Source: Isoetes taiwanensis (lineage: Eukaryota; Streptophyta; Lycopodiopsida; Isoetales; Isoetaceae). From it: a stretch of 64,000 bases of DNA. Below are positions 34,095 through 47,550 of the stretch, one piece after another (the first letter of the stretch is position 1; the number at the start of each line of letters is the position of its first letter). The notes beneath the pieces were generated by a model. That model worked only from the letters and a program-made list of their open reading frames with translations, made no database searches and was not told the origin of the DNA. The DNA is taken from NCBI GenBank assembly GCA_021234155.1, contig JAJEKV010000061.1:1451950-1515949 (forward strand). The letters run 5' to 3'. The position numbers were made by a program, and so were the translations under genes.

Positions 34095-35682
34095 TGTGAC
34101 GCTCCCAGAATATATACGACCCTCGGACGTATACATACGGGGACTTTCCCCTCCCATGGCAATCATCTCACCCGCAGGCGGGGCCCTCGGGTCTATTTCG
34201 GACCATCTATGAAATGAGGCCCGAAAGAAGGACACGAAGGGGTCATTCGGCCCACGCCTTCAATGGGACACCTACGTCGCGGAAGCATGAATACAAGGGT
34301 TAGCACACAGCATGAATATACATAAATAACCACCACGAAGGGTGGCGCATCCATCTAATATACCAACGGCATAGAATATGCATCTAATCCTAAGAAAACA
34401 CCCCGAACCGGGGTTTTACCCCCGGACTCGGTCAGGAGGATGGGCGAGAGGTGGGCCTCAAGAGATCCGCCAGTAGAGTCTTGGCATGGCGTTAGGCTGG
34501 CATAGAACATTGGCTAGGGTTGTCCACTCCATCCGTCCCTCGCGTGCACACTTTTGCGAGATGGGTCAATTCATGCTATAGCCCGCTATAGCCAGGAAAC
34601 GCAAACTTCGGGGCATCACCCTCGAGCCTACTCCAGGGTTCATGGCCGGTCCAGATGAGGGCGTCAGGGGGCGTCCCTTCGGGGATCCGGTGGTTCCATG
34701 GGTGAGCTAGAAATCGTGCCACATCGGCGACCCGCATCCGTGCGAGCTTACTCACCCTAAATCTACTCAAAGTGCGGGGGTGCTCCATGGGATCACACCT
34801 CTACACCCGGGGAGTGTCCGGACCCATACCCCACCCCTCGTGGACCATATCAGGCCCTAGCCCACTGTAGGAGTCTCAGGAGCCTTGTATGCTTTCGTGC
34901 AAGACCCCACCCCTCATGTCACCACTTGTGTTCCTTGTCTGGTGCTAAGCCATACCATAGCATCTAGGACGGTGGGTTCTTGTGCCACAGCCGCATTTAA
35001 TAGGACTCTACAGTAGCTTTCTAGGAGCATACTACAATACGGCTCGGAGGTCTCTACCCCAGTAATCCCCTGGTTCAGAGTCGAGATTAACAAAGAATTG
35101 ACAATCCATCCTTTCAGTAGAAACGGGGGTGAATATAAAGAGAACTTGCTTGTACAATCAAGGGTTAGTTTCTATGATTGACTCACAAAGAAACAGAGAA
35201 ACGGACACAACCAAAGCGTTATCTAGAATCCACATAACCACCTACCTGAATTAAGCCGACTCGTTTCCATGGGGCCTCCATCTCCTCGAGTTGAGAATTC
35301 AGCCGTTACTTCACAGGGGGCGACCGTTATGGTGATTCTCTGCCGGGTGTATGATGGCCTTCGACTCGGCCTTCCTTCCTTGGTCGATCTTCGAGTCAAT
35401 CCCGGGGATAGGGGTCAAGTTGGCATCCAAACTTGGCAATCCCCATGCTGCCTTAATCGATTGGGGCGGTGAAGCCCCCAAATGGTAATTAGCCTAATTT
35501 CCTAGGTTATAGGTTATTATTATTAATGTGTTAAATTAGCATAGCTAATTTAATCCTTTTAAGGTAACCCCTAGGTTGCAATTAAGTTCCCATACCCCAT
35601 GGTAGCGTGGTGGCGGCTTGTATTTGTGCGTGTCCCGCATACAAATACGACATAGACAGATATAACTACATGGAACGTCACA
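34095..35682 (-). repeat. Gypsy 3' LTR
   Basis: 1,588 bp from TGTGACG to CGTCACA, a perfect 7-bp terminal inversion. It aligns with 62,514-63,976 over its first about 1,430 bp. The two copies differ mainly at CAG/CTG-type positions. The uninterrupted junction tattaa|tgtg at 35,526/35,527 is the empty counterpart of the Helitron insertion in the other LTR. Confidence 0.9.
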
Positions 35683-36285
35683 TTCTCCTCCTTAAAAATA
35701 ATCGTCCTCAAAGATTGGGGTTAGTTAATTCAAGACATATACGTGAAGCACTGAATTAGAAAATGAAGTTAAGAATATAACATTAATGCGTTGAGATTAT
35801 AGTAGTTCGGATAGTAATACATTGAAGTTAAAATATCAAAGTACAAGCACCAGGGTGCCCGATACAAACTTATCATCAAAGGAGTTTAGGACCGAAGTCC
35901 GATTTAAAACATTCTGACAACAAAATTCATACATGTAGACAAAACCAATACGGAAAAGTTGGGTCATCAAGAACCCTCAATACAAGGCAAAGGACGACTT
36001 GTTCATTGGCCCCATTACACAACCATATACCCGAGGGTTAATAATATGATTAAGTTGTGGTTGAAGGACCACCTACAAATAAAAGAAAAAAATATCTAGA
36101 AGGGAATCTATCATGTGTACGGCTTGCAATTCATTGTGGCATAAGGAATGGTTGAGTTCCCCGTATAGCCGGAATGAACGCAGTCTATTTACTAGACACG
36201 AAAGTGATCTCGTCATCGGTTATTATTATCATATCGTGCATCTACCCCTCTAGAACATGATTCTCGGTAAATCAAGCCTTCAAGC
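35683..36285. other. Gypsy sequence between 3' LTR and pol
   Basis: Starts with the polypurine tract. No open frame of note; expected 3' untranslated part of the element. Confidence 0.6.
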
Positions 36286-37782
36286 TTACCGGAGCGGGGT
36301 TGATAGCATCGTTGATGGTGCGGCCTTGAGATTCCCGCTGAAGTCCGGATAGTGCTTCTCAAGGTCTATCTTCATCACCCGTAGCATCCTCAACCGTAAG
36401 TGCTTCCACTTGACCAAGTATTGTAACATTTGAGTCCTTCCCCGGTCCGCTTTGTAAGCTCGATCAAGAAGAGCTTCGTGCACTATTTCCACCGCTCTTC
36501 ACCATTTCTAGGAGAGTTGGGGTATCCAAAACCTCCCTCGGGTCGTGGGTGTTGTTGCCCGTAAGACTCACGTGAAAGACCTTGTGGATCTTCAAGCTTA
36601 GGTGGCAGGTCCAAGCGATATGTTTGTTCTCCGCCGCTCAGTAATCTTGAACGCCCAAACCCATCCGGGTGCCAACTTCTTACAAAGCTTACCAATTTTA
36701 AGCTTGGCTTGTTTTACTTTTGATCTTAAGCCAAACCGATTCGCCCACTGAAGATCCGTGGGGGTTCGTGCTTATCCGCTAGACTCTTCTCGACGATCAA
36801 GGCGGCCAATAAGTGGCCCCCAACTTCCTCCACCAAGGCCTGCATTTCTAAAAAGGAGTTGTTGAGAGACCTCCACTTTAGAAACGGGGTTATGCCAATG
36901 CGTCCGAGTAAGACATTGATAGCCATAATTTATCATGAAGGGAGACATTTTAGAAGACTCTGCTTTGTACTGCTATAGGCTTAATTCTACCAAGTAAATA
37001 TAATCCGCCTATTGTGATCAAGCTTACTCCATACATAGCTTCGCCCAAATATAATCCGCCCCAAACGCTTCGTTTGACCATCCGTCTCGAGGAGGATGGT
37101 AGGCTGTACTCATGGCAAGCTTGGTCCGATGGTGGCGAAGAAATCCTTCCGAATGCACCGGATAAACTTAGGATCCCTATCATCGATACAATTACTCTCG
37201 CATCCCGCAACAACCTGAAAATTTCCTTTGCAAAGAGCAAGGCGGTGTCGGGCGGTGTCCGTGGTGCGACATGGCGTGAAGTGAGCCATCTTTGATAATT
37301 TGTCGACCACGATCATTAAGGCATCATATCCACGGAGAGTGCGTGGAAGGCCCACAATGAAATCCATGGTTATGACTTCCCACTTGGCGTTAGGGGACAT
37401 CCAAAGGTTGCAACTCCCCTCGAACTCTTAATTGCTCAGCCTTGGTTTTGGTCGGGACACAAACCCGACAATCGCTTTGATGTACCTAGCAATATCCTTC
37501 TTCATCGGCTACAAAAATAGCCGGAGCGGATCTTAAAGTAAGTTTTCATAAACCCGCATGTCCCGCTATAGGGCTGTTGTGCGTGTCATGGAGAATCGGC
37601 TTTTTCGACCAAGTCATTTGAACACACAACTTATCTTTGTAATATAATAAATTGCCCTCTTTCTTATATGAACGTGAATGCTTCACATTCTCTATTGGTA
37701 CGGGCTTCCTTACCCAAACTTTCCCAAACATTACGTATCTGGATCTGCGGGCGGTCTGGTTGTATCCGCTTCCCAAACTCAC
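36286..37782 (-). pseudogene. Gypsy integrase with chromodomain-like C terminus
   Basis: The zinc-binding N-terminal part lies at 37,546-37,782 (EGNLLYYKDKLCV, then HDTHNSPIAGHAG). The core is at 37,110-37,400 (KWEVITMDFIVGLPRT with the first catalytic Asp, then MIVVDKLSKMAHF). The C-terminal part at 36,286-36,695 includes KRLQYLVKWKHL-like residues (visible as QMLQYLVKWKHLRL), as in chromodomains that steer chromoviruses to heterochromatin. Frames are broken every 200-300 bp. Many breaks fall in stretches rich in unexpected CG dinucleotides, so part of the damage may be sequence error. Confidence 0.78.
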
Positions 37783-39060
37783 CGGGTGAGTGTGGAAATG
37801 GCATTACAATGGGTCCGGGTTATGAAGGGATGACGTGACAAAGCATCCGCGAACCACATTGTGCTTTCCCCGCTTGTATACAATCTCAAGTCATATTCCT
37901 CGAGGAATTCCATCCATCTCATACGACGAGATTTAGATTTAATCGGGTGGATAAATAGCGAGACTCGATGATCCGTATCCAAATTGAAATCTTCTACCAA
38001 GAAGGTAGTGTCTCCAACACGGAGAGCACGAACAACCGCCAAAGAACTCCCGGTCATGGGTAGGATATCGCTTGCTCGCATCATTCATCTTCTTTGAATC
38101 GTAAGCAACAACTCTCCCTCCTCGTGATTAGAACTCCACCAAGAGCTATCTTACTAGCATCGGTGGCTACTGATTTATCCTTTTCGTGATCGTGCAAGGT
38201 AAGGACCGATGCAGATGTTAAGGCATCCTTGAGCTTCGAAGCCGACTTGGACTTTTGTTTTCCAATGTTCCATCCAATCCTTTACTTTCTCATGCCTTGT
38301 GAGATTAGTAAGAGGTGCGCAATTGTTGCAAAATCCTTAACAAATTTCCGATAATATCCTGCGAGTCCCAAGAAACTCCTGACCTCAAACATTAGTGGAA
38401 TGGGCCAATCCTTTATCGCTTCTATCTTGGTGGGTCTCAGTAGCAATTCCTTCTCCTGAGATAATATGCCCCAAATAGTCTACCCCTGAGTGGCGAACTT
38501 GCATTTAGAGAACTTGGCAAAGAGTCGATGGCGCTTTTAGCTTTTGCAAAGCTAATCAAGATGTTGTTCATGTTCTTTGCAAGGTTTTACTATAGATGAG
38601 AATGTCATCAAAGAAAATGACAACAAAGTCATCCAAGTATTGGCGAAGATGTCATTCATCAACCGCATAAACGCGTTGGGGCATTGGTCAATCCAAAAGG
38701 CATGACGGTGAACTCATAATGCCCATATCCGCAATGAAAAGCGCACTTATGGATGTCCTCTTCCTTTATCCTTATCCGATGGTACCCTTGCGAGCTAAAA
38801 TCAACCTTTGAGAAATATTTTGCCCCTTGTAACCGGGTCCATAAGATCATCTCATTCTAGGGCAAAGCATAAGGATTCTTGATGGTATGCTTATTGAGTT
38901 GCCTATAATCAATACACATCCTTAAGGAGCCATCTTTTCTTCTTGACAAAAAAGAATAGGAGCCAAATGGTGAAACACCACCGAATAAACCCCCCGATTC
39001 AAGAACTCTTGTAGTTGTTTCTTAAGCTCGCTTAACTCCTAGGACTCATTCGTACGGGCT
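37779..39060 (-). pseudogene. Gypsy reverse transcriptase and RNase H
   Basis: Reverse transcriptase segments: [20 protein letters not shown] with [13 protein letters not shown] at 38,659-38,850, and the catalytic box FVVIFFDDILIYSK at about 38,588-38,630. The RNase H part at 37,779-38,084 carries HRVSLFIHP and the RRMRWMEFLEEYDLRL and ADALSRH segments that end it in Gypsy elements. The spacing and the order before integrase are typical. No long continuous frame survives. Confidence 0.85.
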
Positions 39061-41285
39061 TTGCTGGTAGGCTTAGTACCTCCCGCTTCTCACCTATGTG
39101 GGCCCCCCGCGTGACGCTAAAAACTCCATTCCCACAATAAGATCATATTTGCCAATGTCCATTAACTCGCACCTGTTAACCGGGTGCACTGCAACCGCAT
39201 TTTAAGGTTAATACGGTGGCCATGAGTGTGTCTCGATCTACCGCTTAGCTAATGTGATCGCTTAGGTCGGATCTCAACGCTTCCAAAACAATACTGGCCA
39301 TTCTAGGAGAAGCAAAATTATGCTGCATTCACCCGCGGTCCATCAAAATTATGAAGGGCTTCTTGCCTACTTGGCCTATTGTAGAAATAAATGTAAGGCT
39401 GACTTTTCAGCATTGCCCGTTTCTATAGCGCAAGAATATGAGACGCACCATGAATGTACTTTCGGAGCCTCGCTCTCAAGAAAGAAGATTGACTCCAAAT
39501 CTTCAATCCAGCCGGCCATGGCATGATTGAAGCGATCGCGGACGCACGGACAATTACCTCGCATGAAGTGTCCAGCCTCATGCACCGGTAGCATGCCTTA
39601 TCTCGATATGTTCTCGCCTCTTTAGGGATGGACCGTGAAGAGGCCCGAACTTCCTTACCAAAGATTGTTCTCGCTTATCCGGGCGCGTCGAAGGCTTAAT
39701 TTCTTCTCCCCGGGCGGCCATAAGAATTGTGTTTGAGGGCCCCTGACTTGGCAACGGGGTTTGTAAGTGTGGACGGCCGGCTGTGAGTAAGGAGCAGGTC
39801 GCCGGATAATCGCTCCTTTGGCGTGTCTTCCTCAAGGCTTAATGCCTTAGCTTCCGCCTCAAGCATCGACTTTGGGTCGATGGCCTTGACCATTATCTTT
39901 TAATGGATGGGGCCAACCCTTCAATGTAGCCCTCTACCGCCCTTTTCTCATTCATTCCCCGGTACGCATAACCTCAAACGTATGAATTGGGCTGGGTAGG
40001 GCCTGCACGGACATGCCCTTCCTCGCTCCAACCCCGGTGAGAAGGTCCGAATCTGTTGGCATTTGTGCGCCGCAGGCACGTAATGCGAATTTAAAAAGCC
40101 TTAGCAAACTTCCGGAACTTGCATCTGCTCCTATCCGTGTTTAGCTTCCGCAGTAACCCTTCCACCAAATAACGGCAGCTCTAGTGCGGGTTAGGTGGTG
40201 GCGACCTTCCTCCTCATCTCTTTTTCTCACATTCCATAGGACTTCCCGAATTCCTTCATTTCGGCCCAACCAAGATTCCGTGATTCAAGCCTCCTCCTCG
40301 ATTTCCCATCAAACCTGAGCCAACTTCCTGCTTCTTCCATATACTAGTGATGGTCAGACAACGGTTTTTTCGGTATTCCTTATCCTTACTTTGAATGGTC
40401 ACCGTCGATAGCGAGGACGAAGAACCCGGCGGTTGAATGTGAGGAAGCGGCGCTATCCTTAGAGGAACTTCGATGGCGGCTTTTAGCATGAGTCCTCCCT
40501 CTGCATGTGCACAGGGGCCCCAACTCGGGAGGAGATGGCTGAGCAGTGTGTGGACTCAATGGTCAGGAGGTAATTCGGCCCGGCCCTCCCGAGTATGTGG
40601 GCAAAGGATTGGTATGCAACACATAAGCATGTAACTTCGAAGTTGCCTTTTCATTAACATCAATTCCTGCTCAGGGGTGAGCCTACCGGGCGTTGGAGGG
40701 GTGTTTGCCGCTTCGCTACGCATAACCGCCTATAGGAAGCATTCATGAATATATAAGCGCATTTACATTAATGTACAATCCCTTTTAAGTTAATCGAGAC
40801 AAAAGTATATACAAAACGTAAAAACAATATTTGTATTTCATTCAAGTTGAGTACAACAACGGGTTGATTGATACATGGATTGAGACAAAAGTAGGTATGA
40901 TACAATGGAAACTTTTAAAGTTCTACTTGCACACAGCGTAACCACAACAACGAAAACATAACGGAAGAGACCAAGCCTAGGGGTTGGCGAAGGGGTACAG
41001 GATCGCGTAGCGGGTACTCTCCCGTACAGCTCGGACGAGTTTATAGCGTGCCCAGGCTTGGACAATGATTGCTTGGTACTCCCATGTTGGGCTGATAATC
41101 AGAAGGTTAAAGAGCCTTCAAGATGCATAAAAGAGTTGCCAAAGGTGGTCGCTATGCCCTCGGCGGCTTCGTGCACGGTCATATTCCAAGAAGTCCTGTG
41201 CGACCATGGGGTCATCTTCGATCCTCGGCTCGATCCTCGAGGATGTTAACTATCTCCAGCCCTTTGTCGTGGTCGAGAGTTCCCC
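39061..41285 (-). pseudogene. Gypsy Gag (C-terminal) and protease region
   Basis: A CCHC zinc knuckle near 39,550-39,600 can be followed across a one-base frame change (CYRCM, then AGHFMRGNCP). Upstream (39,696-40,000) are MNEKRAVEGYIEGL-like residues and DPKSMLEAEAKALSLEED, as in Gag of plant Gypsy elements. The protease between the knuckle and the reverse transcriptase is too broken to show its DTG/DSG with certainty. The frame is cut at 41,290 by a second LTR element; its upstream continuation should be at 58,513. Confidence 0.65.
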
Positions 41286-41289
41286 GTGG

Positions 41290-44114
41290 TGTGATTTAGC
41301 CCGCCGAAGTTGACCCTCTAGGCAACTTTCGGATCTTGTCAATAATTGTGTGCTAATTCTAGGTTGGCGGACAAGCAATTGATATGGTGAAGAATTGAAT
41401 CTTCCTCTTGCAGTTTGAAATGACACGCCAAAACTCAATAAGCAAAATACCTATGATCTCAATATAATCGATAATATTAACATCCAAAGAATCCATATTC
41501 TCAACAAATATAACAGACTAATTGTGAACAATTCCTCCTAAGAGCTTCGCCTCCACCACGATCCTCAATCGCACTGGGTGCCATTCCTTGCTTATTCACT
41601 TTGCACATGCACTCATTGGGGTTAGTCCTCGTGACTAAGTGGGATCCTCGGCCGCCAATGCATGTATGGAAATACTCTGGAAATCTCGGATAAGCATAAA
41701 CACAGACGGAAAATCCTACGTGAGTACAGTGCTAAGACAATGACAACATAATCCAAAGAAATATCAACATGAACATCAGAAGCAAGACATAGTCAAAAAT
41801 ACCAAACCATCATGACACATAGCTCGTTCGACAAATGGGAAGCTTCAAATGCCCGAGCCTACATGCGTGCCCCCCGCAGAGAAATGCCCGCCAGCTCACA
41901 TTCCGAGCCCCGCATATGAGTTGGTGGGGTAAACCTCAGATAAGATACCCTTCCCAGCCCACGCCCGCAATCGGAGGACCTCTTATCATAGAGTTCACAA
42001 GAGTTGACGTGCATCCCCTTCCACCGGATGCCACGCCCGGTGTCACAAAGCACAAGAACATATCACAGAGAATCACAGATGACATGAGTAATGCCGGAAC
42101 AACCTAGGCCACCGAACCTAGAAGTCTTGGATTCCTGAGGATCCAAGAGATAACAAAATACCGCACAACAAAGGACAATGCAAGACCAAGACATGTGAAG
42201 TTCATTAGAATGTTCTCTATACATGTGCCTAGATCATACTCTTGCCGATGTTGCCTGTACAACTTGCCCATGTTGAAGTAGCTAACTTACTGATCCAAAC
42301 ATGTTGAGGAAGTCACAAGCCTAACTATCATTGATGTAGCTCCCATACCTATGTACTTCACTGAACAAGGAAAAACAACATTCCAAACAATGCAAACTTA
42401 CCTCGTAACCATTCTCCCATGAGGATAATCCATTAGCTTCCACTCCATAGCCTCATCTGGGCGATGTCCATAGGCCTCATATAGCTCTCGATGCCCAACT
42501 TCTCATGATCTTTAAGGTTACACCCTTTTATTTATCTTTTAACAATTGTTAGCTAAGGTTTTAATATTCCATATTAAAAACCAACTTCCTTAGCTACTAA
42601 TTTAATTGGCACAATTAATGTAAAACACGGAATTCCGTGACTTCCAACTTAAAAGTCCATAAGATCTCATGACCGAATCACGATACCACCCGCCAAATGA
42701 TTCCTTACACTAGGCCCCATCTTCAGAGCCAAAATTATCTCGCTTATTAGTCTTGTGATTATTAAGCTTAGATATTATCGCTTTCTTATTTACTAAGTTC
42801 CATTATTCACAACAAAGCAAATTCTTACATATTTCCGACCCTTGTATTTTCCCAACTCACTTGCCTTTACTTACTTTCTATGGATGGCCTGCTAGATCCC
42901 AAACACCTTATACTTTCATGTTCCCTTTCTTATCTTAGAGTTAAGTTCCATGATATGCACTTAAATTCAACTGTTCATAGAATACAAATGCTTATTACAT
43001 GCTTTTGTCTATTGTATCTCGCAGCTCACCCAAACTTATTCTCCTCAATGATCTGTACCTCATCCCGGCTACTCATGCTTCCTATTTCCCTTTGAACCAC
43101 CAAATTGTTAATTAAACATAGGGCAAAGTACAACAAGGAATAAACACAAAATAACCAAAGAGCACACAAACGCAGACCCACTTTTGGGTCCGGCCTTTCC
43201 GACCTCCCTCGCATTGCAGGTGCTTGTGAGAGACGACCGCCTGCCAAGCACGCCAGAACTTCGAGGCCCCAATCCGGCCTTCTCTTCCAAATTCGACCTG
43301 ATTCAACTAGTTTTGTTGCCTCAACCAACCAGCCAACAAGCAATAAGCTTCGATTCATCAACAGTTAGGGCTGGCGGGTAAAGGATTAATCAAGGTAAAT
43401 CGGCACTTTAACTTCCCAAATCGGGTGCTTAGAAGCAATTCGCCCTCCGTCCCCATAAACTTGGGTCTGATCCGAGGCGGTTGGGTCTTCTTCCCCGTCC
43501 CATGAAATGATCATGCCGACCTCCGAGTCACCAATTCAGCCCATGATTCCTTCCGGTTCAACCTCTTATCCCCGCCCGAATCCATCCGTTTCGGGTCCCT
43601 CTAAGAAGCTTCCATAAGCTTAGCATCCAACTGTGGCAATTTCTGGCCAGCAGATTATGCCGTTGAGGTAGCCCATAATATCCCAATTTAATTCTAGAAT
43701 ATCAAGATAAACAATCTCGCCTCACCAGGCTTTTACCCGGAGGCCTTGGCAATTCCACCATAGCTAACACAAAGAAAGTCCGCCATCCCAAAAGCATGTA
43801 CAAATTGATTCTTGGCAGCCTATGCAAGCCATAACTTGAATCCACAAAATCCAAAACCCCACCTGATAGAATAGATTGATGCAGTTCTTGATGTGATCTC
43901 CAAGCTCTTACGCCCTTTCTCGCTCGACAACCCTCCCAAGTGTAATCCTTCCAAGCTCCCCTCCTCTTAGCTTCTTAGCTTCACGCTTGCCAAAAGCCCT
44001 CTTTCCAACATTGCCTACATGAGCTCATGCCGCATGCATGCCACATATACAACTCATATACATACCATACACAAATGCATATATTAACCATTAAGTGGCC
44101 AGGTCCGCTTTACA
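41290..44114 (-). repeat. 3' LTR of the non-autonomous element
   Basis: About 2,825 bp, beginning TGTGATTTAGCC and ending TTTACA on the plus strand. Short frames inside are not conserved between the two LTRs and are not taken as genes. Confidence 0.75.
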
Positions 44115-44429
44115 ATCTCCTTCTAAAAATTAACCCATGTCCTCATGGGTCGATCAAAGATCTTAGCACTTATCGAATCCATCACAACTACCATGATCAT
44201 GTATATTCCAAACTTATACAAGAAAATCGCACCTCAATATCGCCGAAAAGTCGCTTCCATAGCTAACATTGAGAATTCTTACTCAAAGACCTTCTTGCTA
44301 ACCACCTCTAGATACTGCTCCTCCTCTCGAGGATACCATCTCCATGTCTCTGAAAAGAAAAACCATTAGCATCACAATGGCACAATCGGATAAGTTAACT
44401 CCCAAAGATCAATATTGCTCGATACCAAA
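44115..44429 (-). other. 315-bp interior of the non-autonomous LTR element
   Basis: Holds the polypurine tract at one end and the primer site at the other. Nothing resembling Gag or Pol is present; overlapping frames of about 75 codons on the plus strand match nothing I know. Confidence 0.65.
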
Positions 44430-46986
44430 TCAGGATTTAGCCTGCCGAAGTTGACCCTCTAGGCAACTTCAGATCTTGTCAATAATGCTAATTCTAGGTT
44501 GGCGTGACAAGCAATTGGATATGGTGAAGAATTGAATCTTCCTCTTGCACAGCTTGAAATGACACGCCAAAACTCAATAAGCAAAATACTTATGATCTCA
44601 ATATAATCGATAATATTAACATCCAAAGAATCCATATTCTCAACAAATATAACAACTAATTGTGAACAATTCCTCCCAAGAGCTTCGCTCCACCACGATC
44701 CTCAACTGCACCGCTGCCATTCCTTGCTTATTCACTGCACATGCACTCATTGGGGTTAGTCCTCGGACTAAGTGGGGATCCCCTCGGCTGCCAATTGCAT
44801 GTATGGAAATACTCGAAATCTCGGATAAGCATAAACACGTACGGAAAATCCTACGCGAGTACAAGCTAAGACAATGACAACATAATCCAAAGAAATATCA
44901 ACATGAACATCGGGCAAGACATAGTCAAAAATACCAAACCATCATGACACATAGCTCGGGACAATGGAAAGCTCAACCCGGCCTACATGCGAGGCCCCGT
45001 TAGCGAGAAATGCCCGCCAGCTCACATTCCGAGCCCCGTTGGCGGAGTTGGTGGGGTAAACCTCGTATGCGATACCCTTCCCTTCCCCCACGCCCGCACC
45101 GGAGGACCTCTTATCATAGAGTTCACAAGAGTTGACGCGTGCATCCCCTTCCACCGGATGCCACGCCGGTGTCACAAAGCACAAGAACATATCACGAGAA
45201 TCACGATGACATGAGTAATGCCGAACAACCTAGGCCACCGAACCTAGAAGCCCGACCCCGAGGATCCAAGAGATAACAAAATACCGCATAACAAAGGGAC
45301 AATGCAAGACCAAGACATGTGAAGTTCATTAGAATGTTCTCTATACATGTGCCTAGATCATACTCTTGCCGATGTTGCACGTACAACTTGCCCATGTTGA
45401 AGTAGCTAACTTATCGATCCAAACATGTTGAGGAAGTCACAAGCCTAACTATCATTGATGTAGCTCCCATACCTATGTACTTCATCGAACAAGGAAAAAC
45501 AACATTCCAAACAATGCAAACTTACCTCGTAACCATTCTCCCATGAGGATAATCCATTAGCTTCCACTCCATAGCCTCATCTCGATAGTCCATAGGCCTC
45601 ATATAGCTCTCGATGCCCAACTTCTCATGATCTTTAAGGTTACACCCTTTTATTTATCTTTTAACAATTAGTTAGCTAAGGTTTTAATATTCCATATTAA
45701 AACCAACTTCCTTAGCTACTAATTTAATTGGCACAATTAATGTAAAACACGGAATTCGCACTTCCAACTTAAAAGTCCATAAGATCTCATGACCGTAATC
45801 ACGATACCACCTCGCCAAATGATTCCTTACACTAGGCCCCATCTTCGTGAGCCAAAATTATCTCGCTTATTAGTCTTGTGATTATTAAGCTTAGATATTA
45901 TCGCTTTCTTATTTACGAAGTTCCATTATTCACAACAAAGCAAATTCTTACATATTTCCGACCCTTGTATTTTCCCAACTCACTTGCCTTTACTTACTTT
46001 CTCTGGATGGCCTAGATCCCAAACACCTTATACTTTCATGTTCCCTTTCTTATCTTAGAGTTAAGTTCCATGATATGCACTTAAATTCAACTGCTCATAG
46101 AATACAAATGCTTATTACATGCTTTTGTCTATTGTATCTCAAGAAATCACCCAAACTTATTCTCTCGAATGATCCTGTACCTCATCCCGGCTACTCATGC
46201 TTCCTATTTCCCCTTGAACCACCAAATTGTTAATTAAATATAGGGCAAAGTACAACAAGGAATAAACACAAAATAACCAAAGAGCAACACAAACGCAGAC
46301 CCACTTTTGGTCCGCCTTTCCCGAATCCTCGCACTGAGAGGTGCTTGTGAGAGACGACCGCTGCTCAAGCACGGCCAGAACTTCGAGGCCCCAATCCGCC
46401 TTCTCTTCCAAATTCGACCTGATTCAACTAGTTTTGTTGCCTCAACCAACCACCAACAAGCAATAAGCTTCGATTCATCAACAGTTCGGCCGGGTAAAGG
46501 ATTAATCAAGGTAAATCGGCACTTTAACTTCCCAAATCGGCCGCTTAGAAGCAATTCCCTCCTCGTCCCATAAACTTGGGTCTGATCGGAGGCGGTTGGG
46601 TCTTCTTCCCGCCCCATGAAATGATCATGCCGACCTCTGAGTCACCAATTCAGCCCATGATTCCTTCAGTTCAACCTCTTATCCCGCCCGATCCATCCGT
46701 TGCGGGTCCCTCTAAGAAGCTTCCATAAGCTTAGCATCCAACTGTGGCAATTCTGTCTGCAGATTATGCCGCTGAGGTAGCCCATAATATCCCAATTTAA
46801 TTCTAGAATATCAAAGATAAACAATCTCAGCCACAAAGGCTTTACTGTGGCCTTGGCAATTCCAAACATAGCTAACACAAAGAAAGTCTCGCCATCCCAA
46901 AAGCATGTACAAATTGATTCTTGGCGACCTATGCAAGCCATAACTTGAATCCACAAAATCCAAAACCCCACCGAGATAGAATAGAT
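44430..46986 (-). repeat. 5' LTR of the non-autonomous element, first part
   Basis: Matches 41,290 to about 43,876 closely. It stops in the middle of a gatagaatagat segment, where a large insertion begins. The LTR resumes at about 58,269 with agaagattgatgcag, so the repeat itself is whole. Confidence 0.75.
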
Positions 46987-47297
46987 CGGGGATAGGTTCA
47001 ATACCAGACGCTTTATACCTTTAATAATACCGATGAATTGTATGATACTGACACATATTTGCCGTGATAAAACGTAAAAATACGGCAAAAAAAAATTCCG
47101 CGTTTAAGATTTTCGGCGTCGCCGAAAGCTTCTAATCAGCGTCTGTGAAAGTTTTTCAGCGTCGCGACAAAAAAAATCAGACGCTGTAAATATATATATA
47201 TTTTTTAAAATTCAAATTTACAGACGTCTTCCGCTTTACACAGCAAAGTTTTTCGCAGCACGCGAAATGTAAGGTTTTCACAGACAATCAACCGCTA

Positions 47298-47550
<253 letters not shown>

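Noticed and set aside
34576-35472. Frames within the Gypsy 3' LTR
   Set aside because: They lie in LTR sequence and are not kept in the paired LTR.
44417-44427. Possible tRNA gene fragment suggested by a tRNA-like match
   Set aside because: It is a primer binding site beside an LTR, with no cloverleaf around it.
43026-46617. Frames of 60-127 codons on both strands within the 2.8-kb LTRs
   Set aside because: The equivalent frames in the other LTR are shifted or differently ended, so they are not coding.
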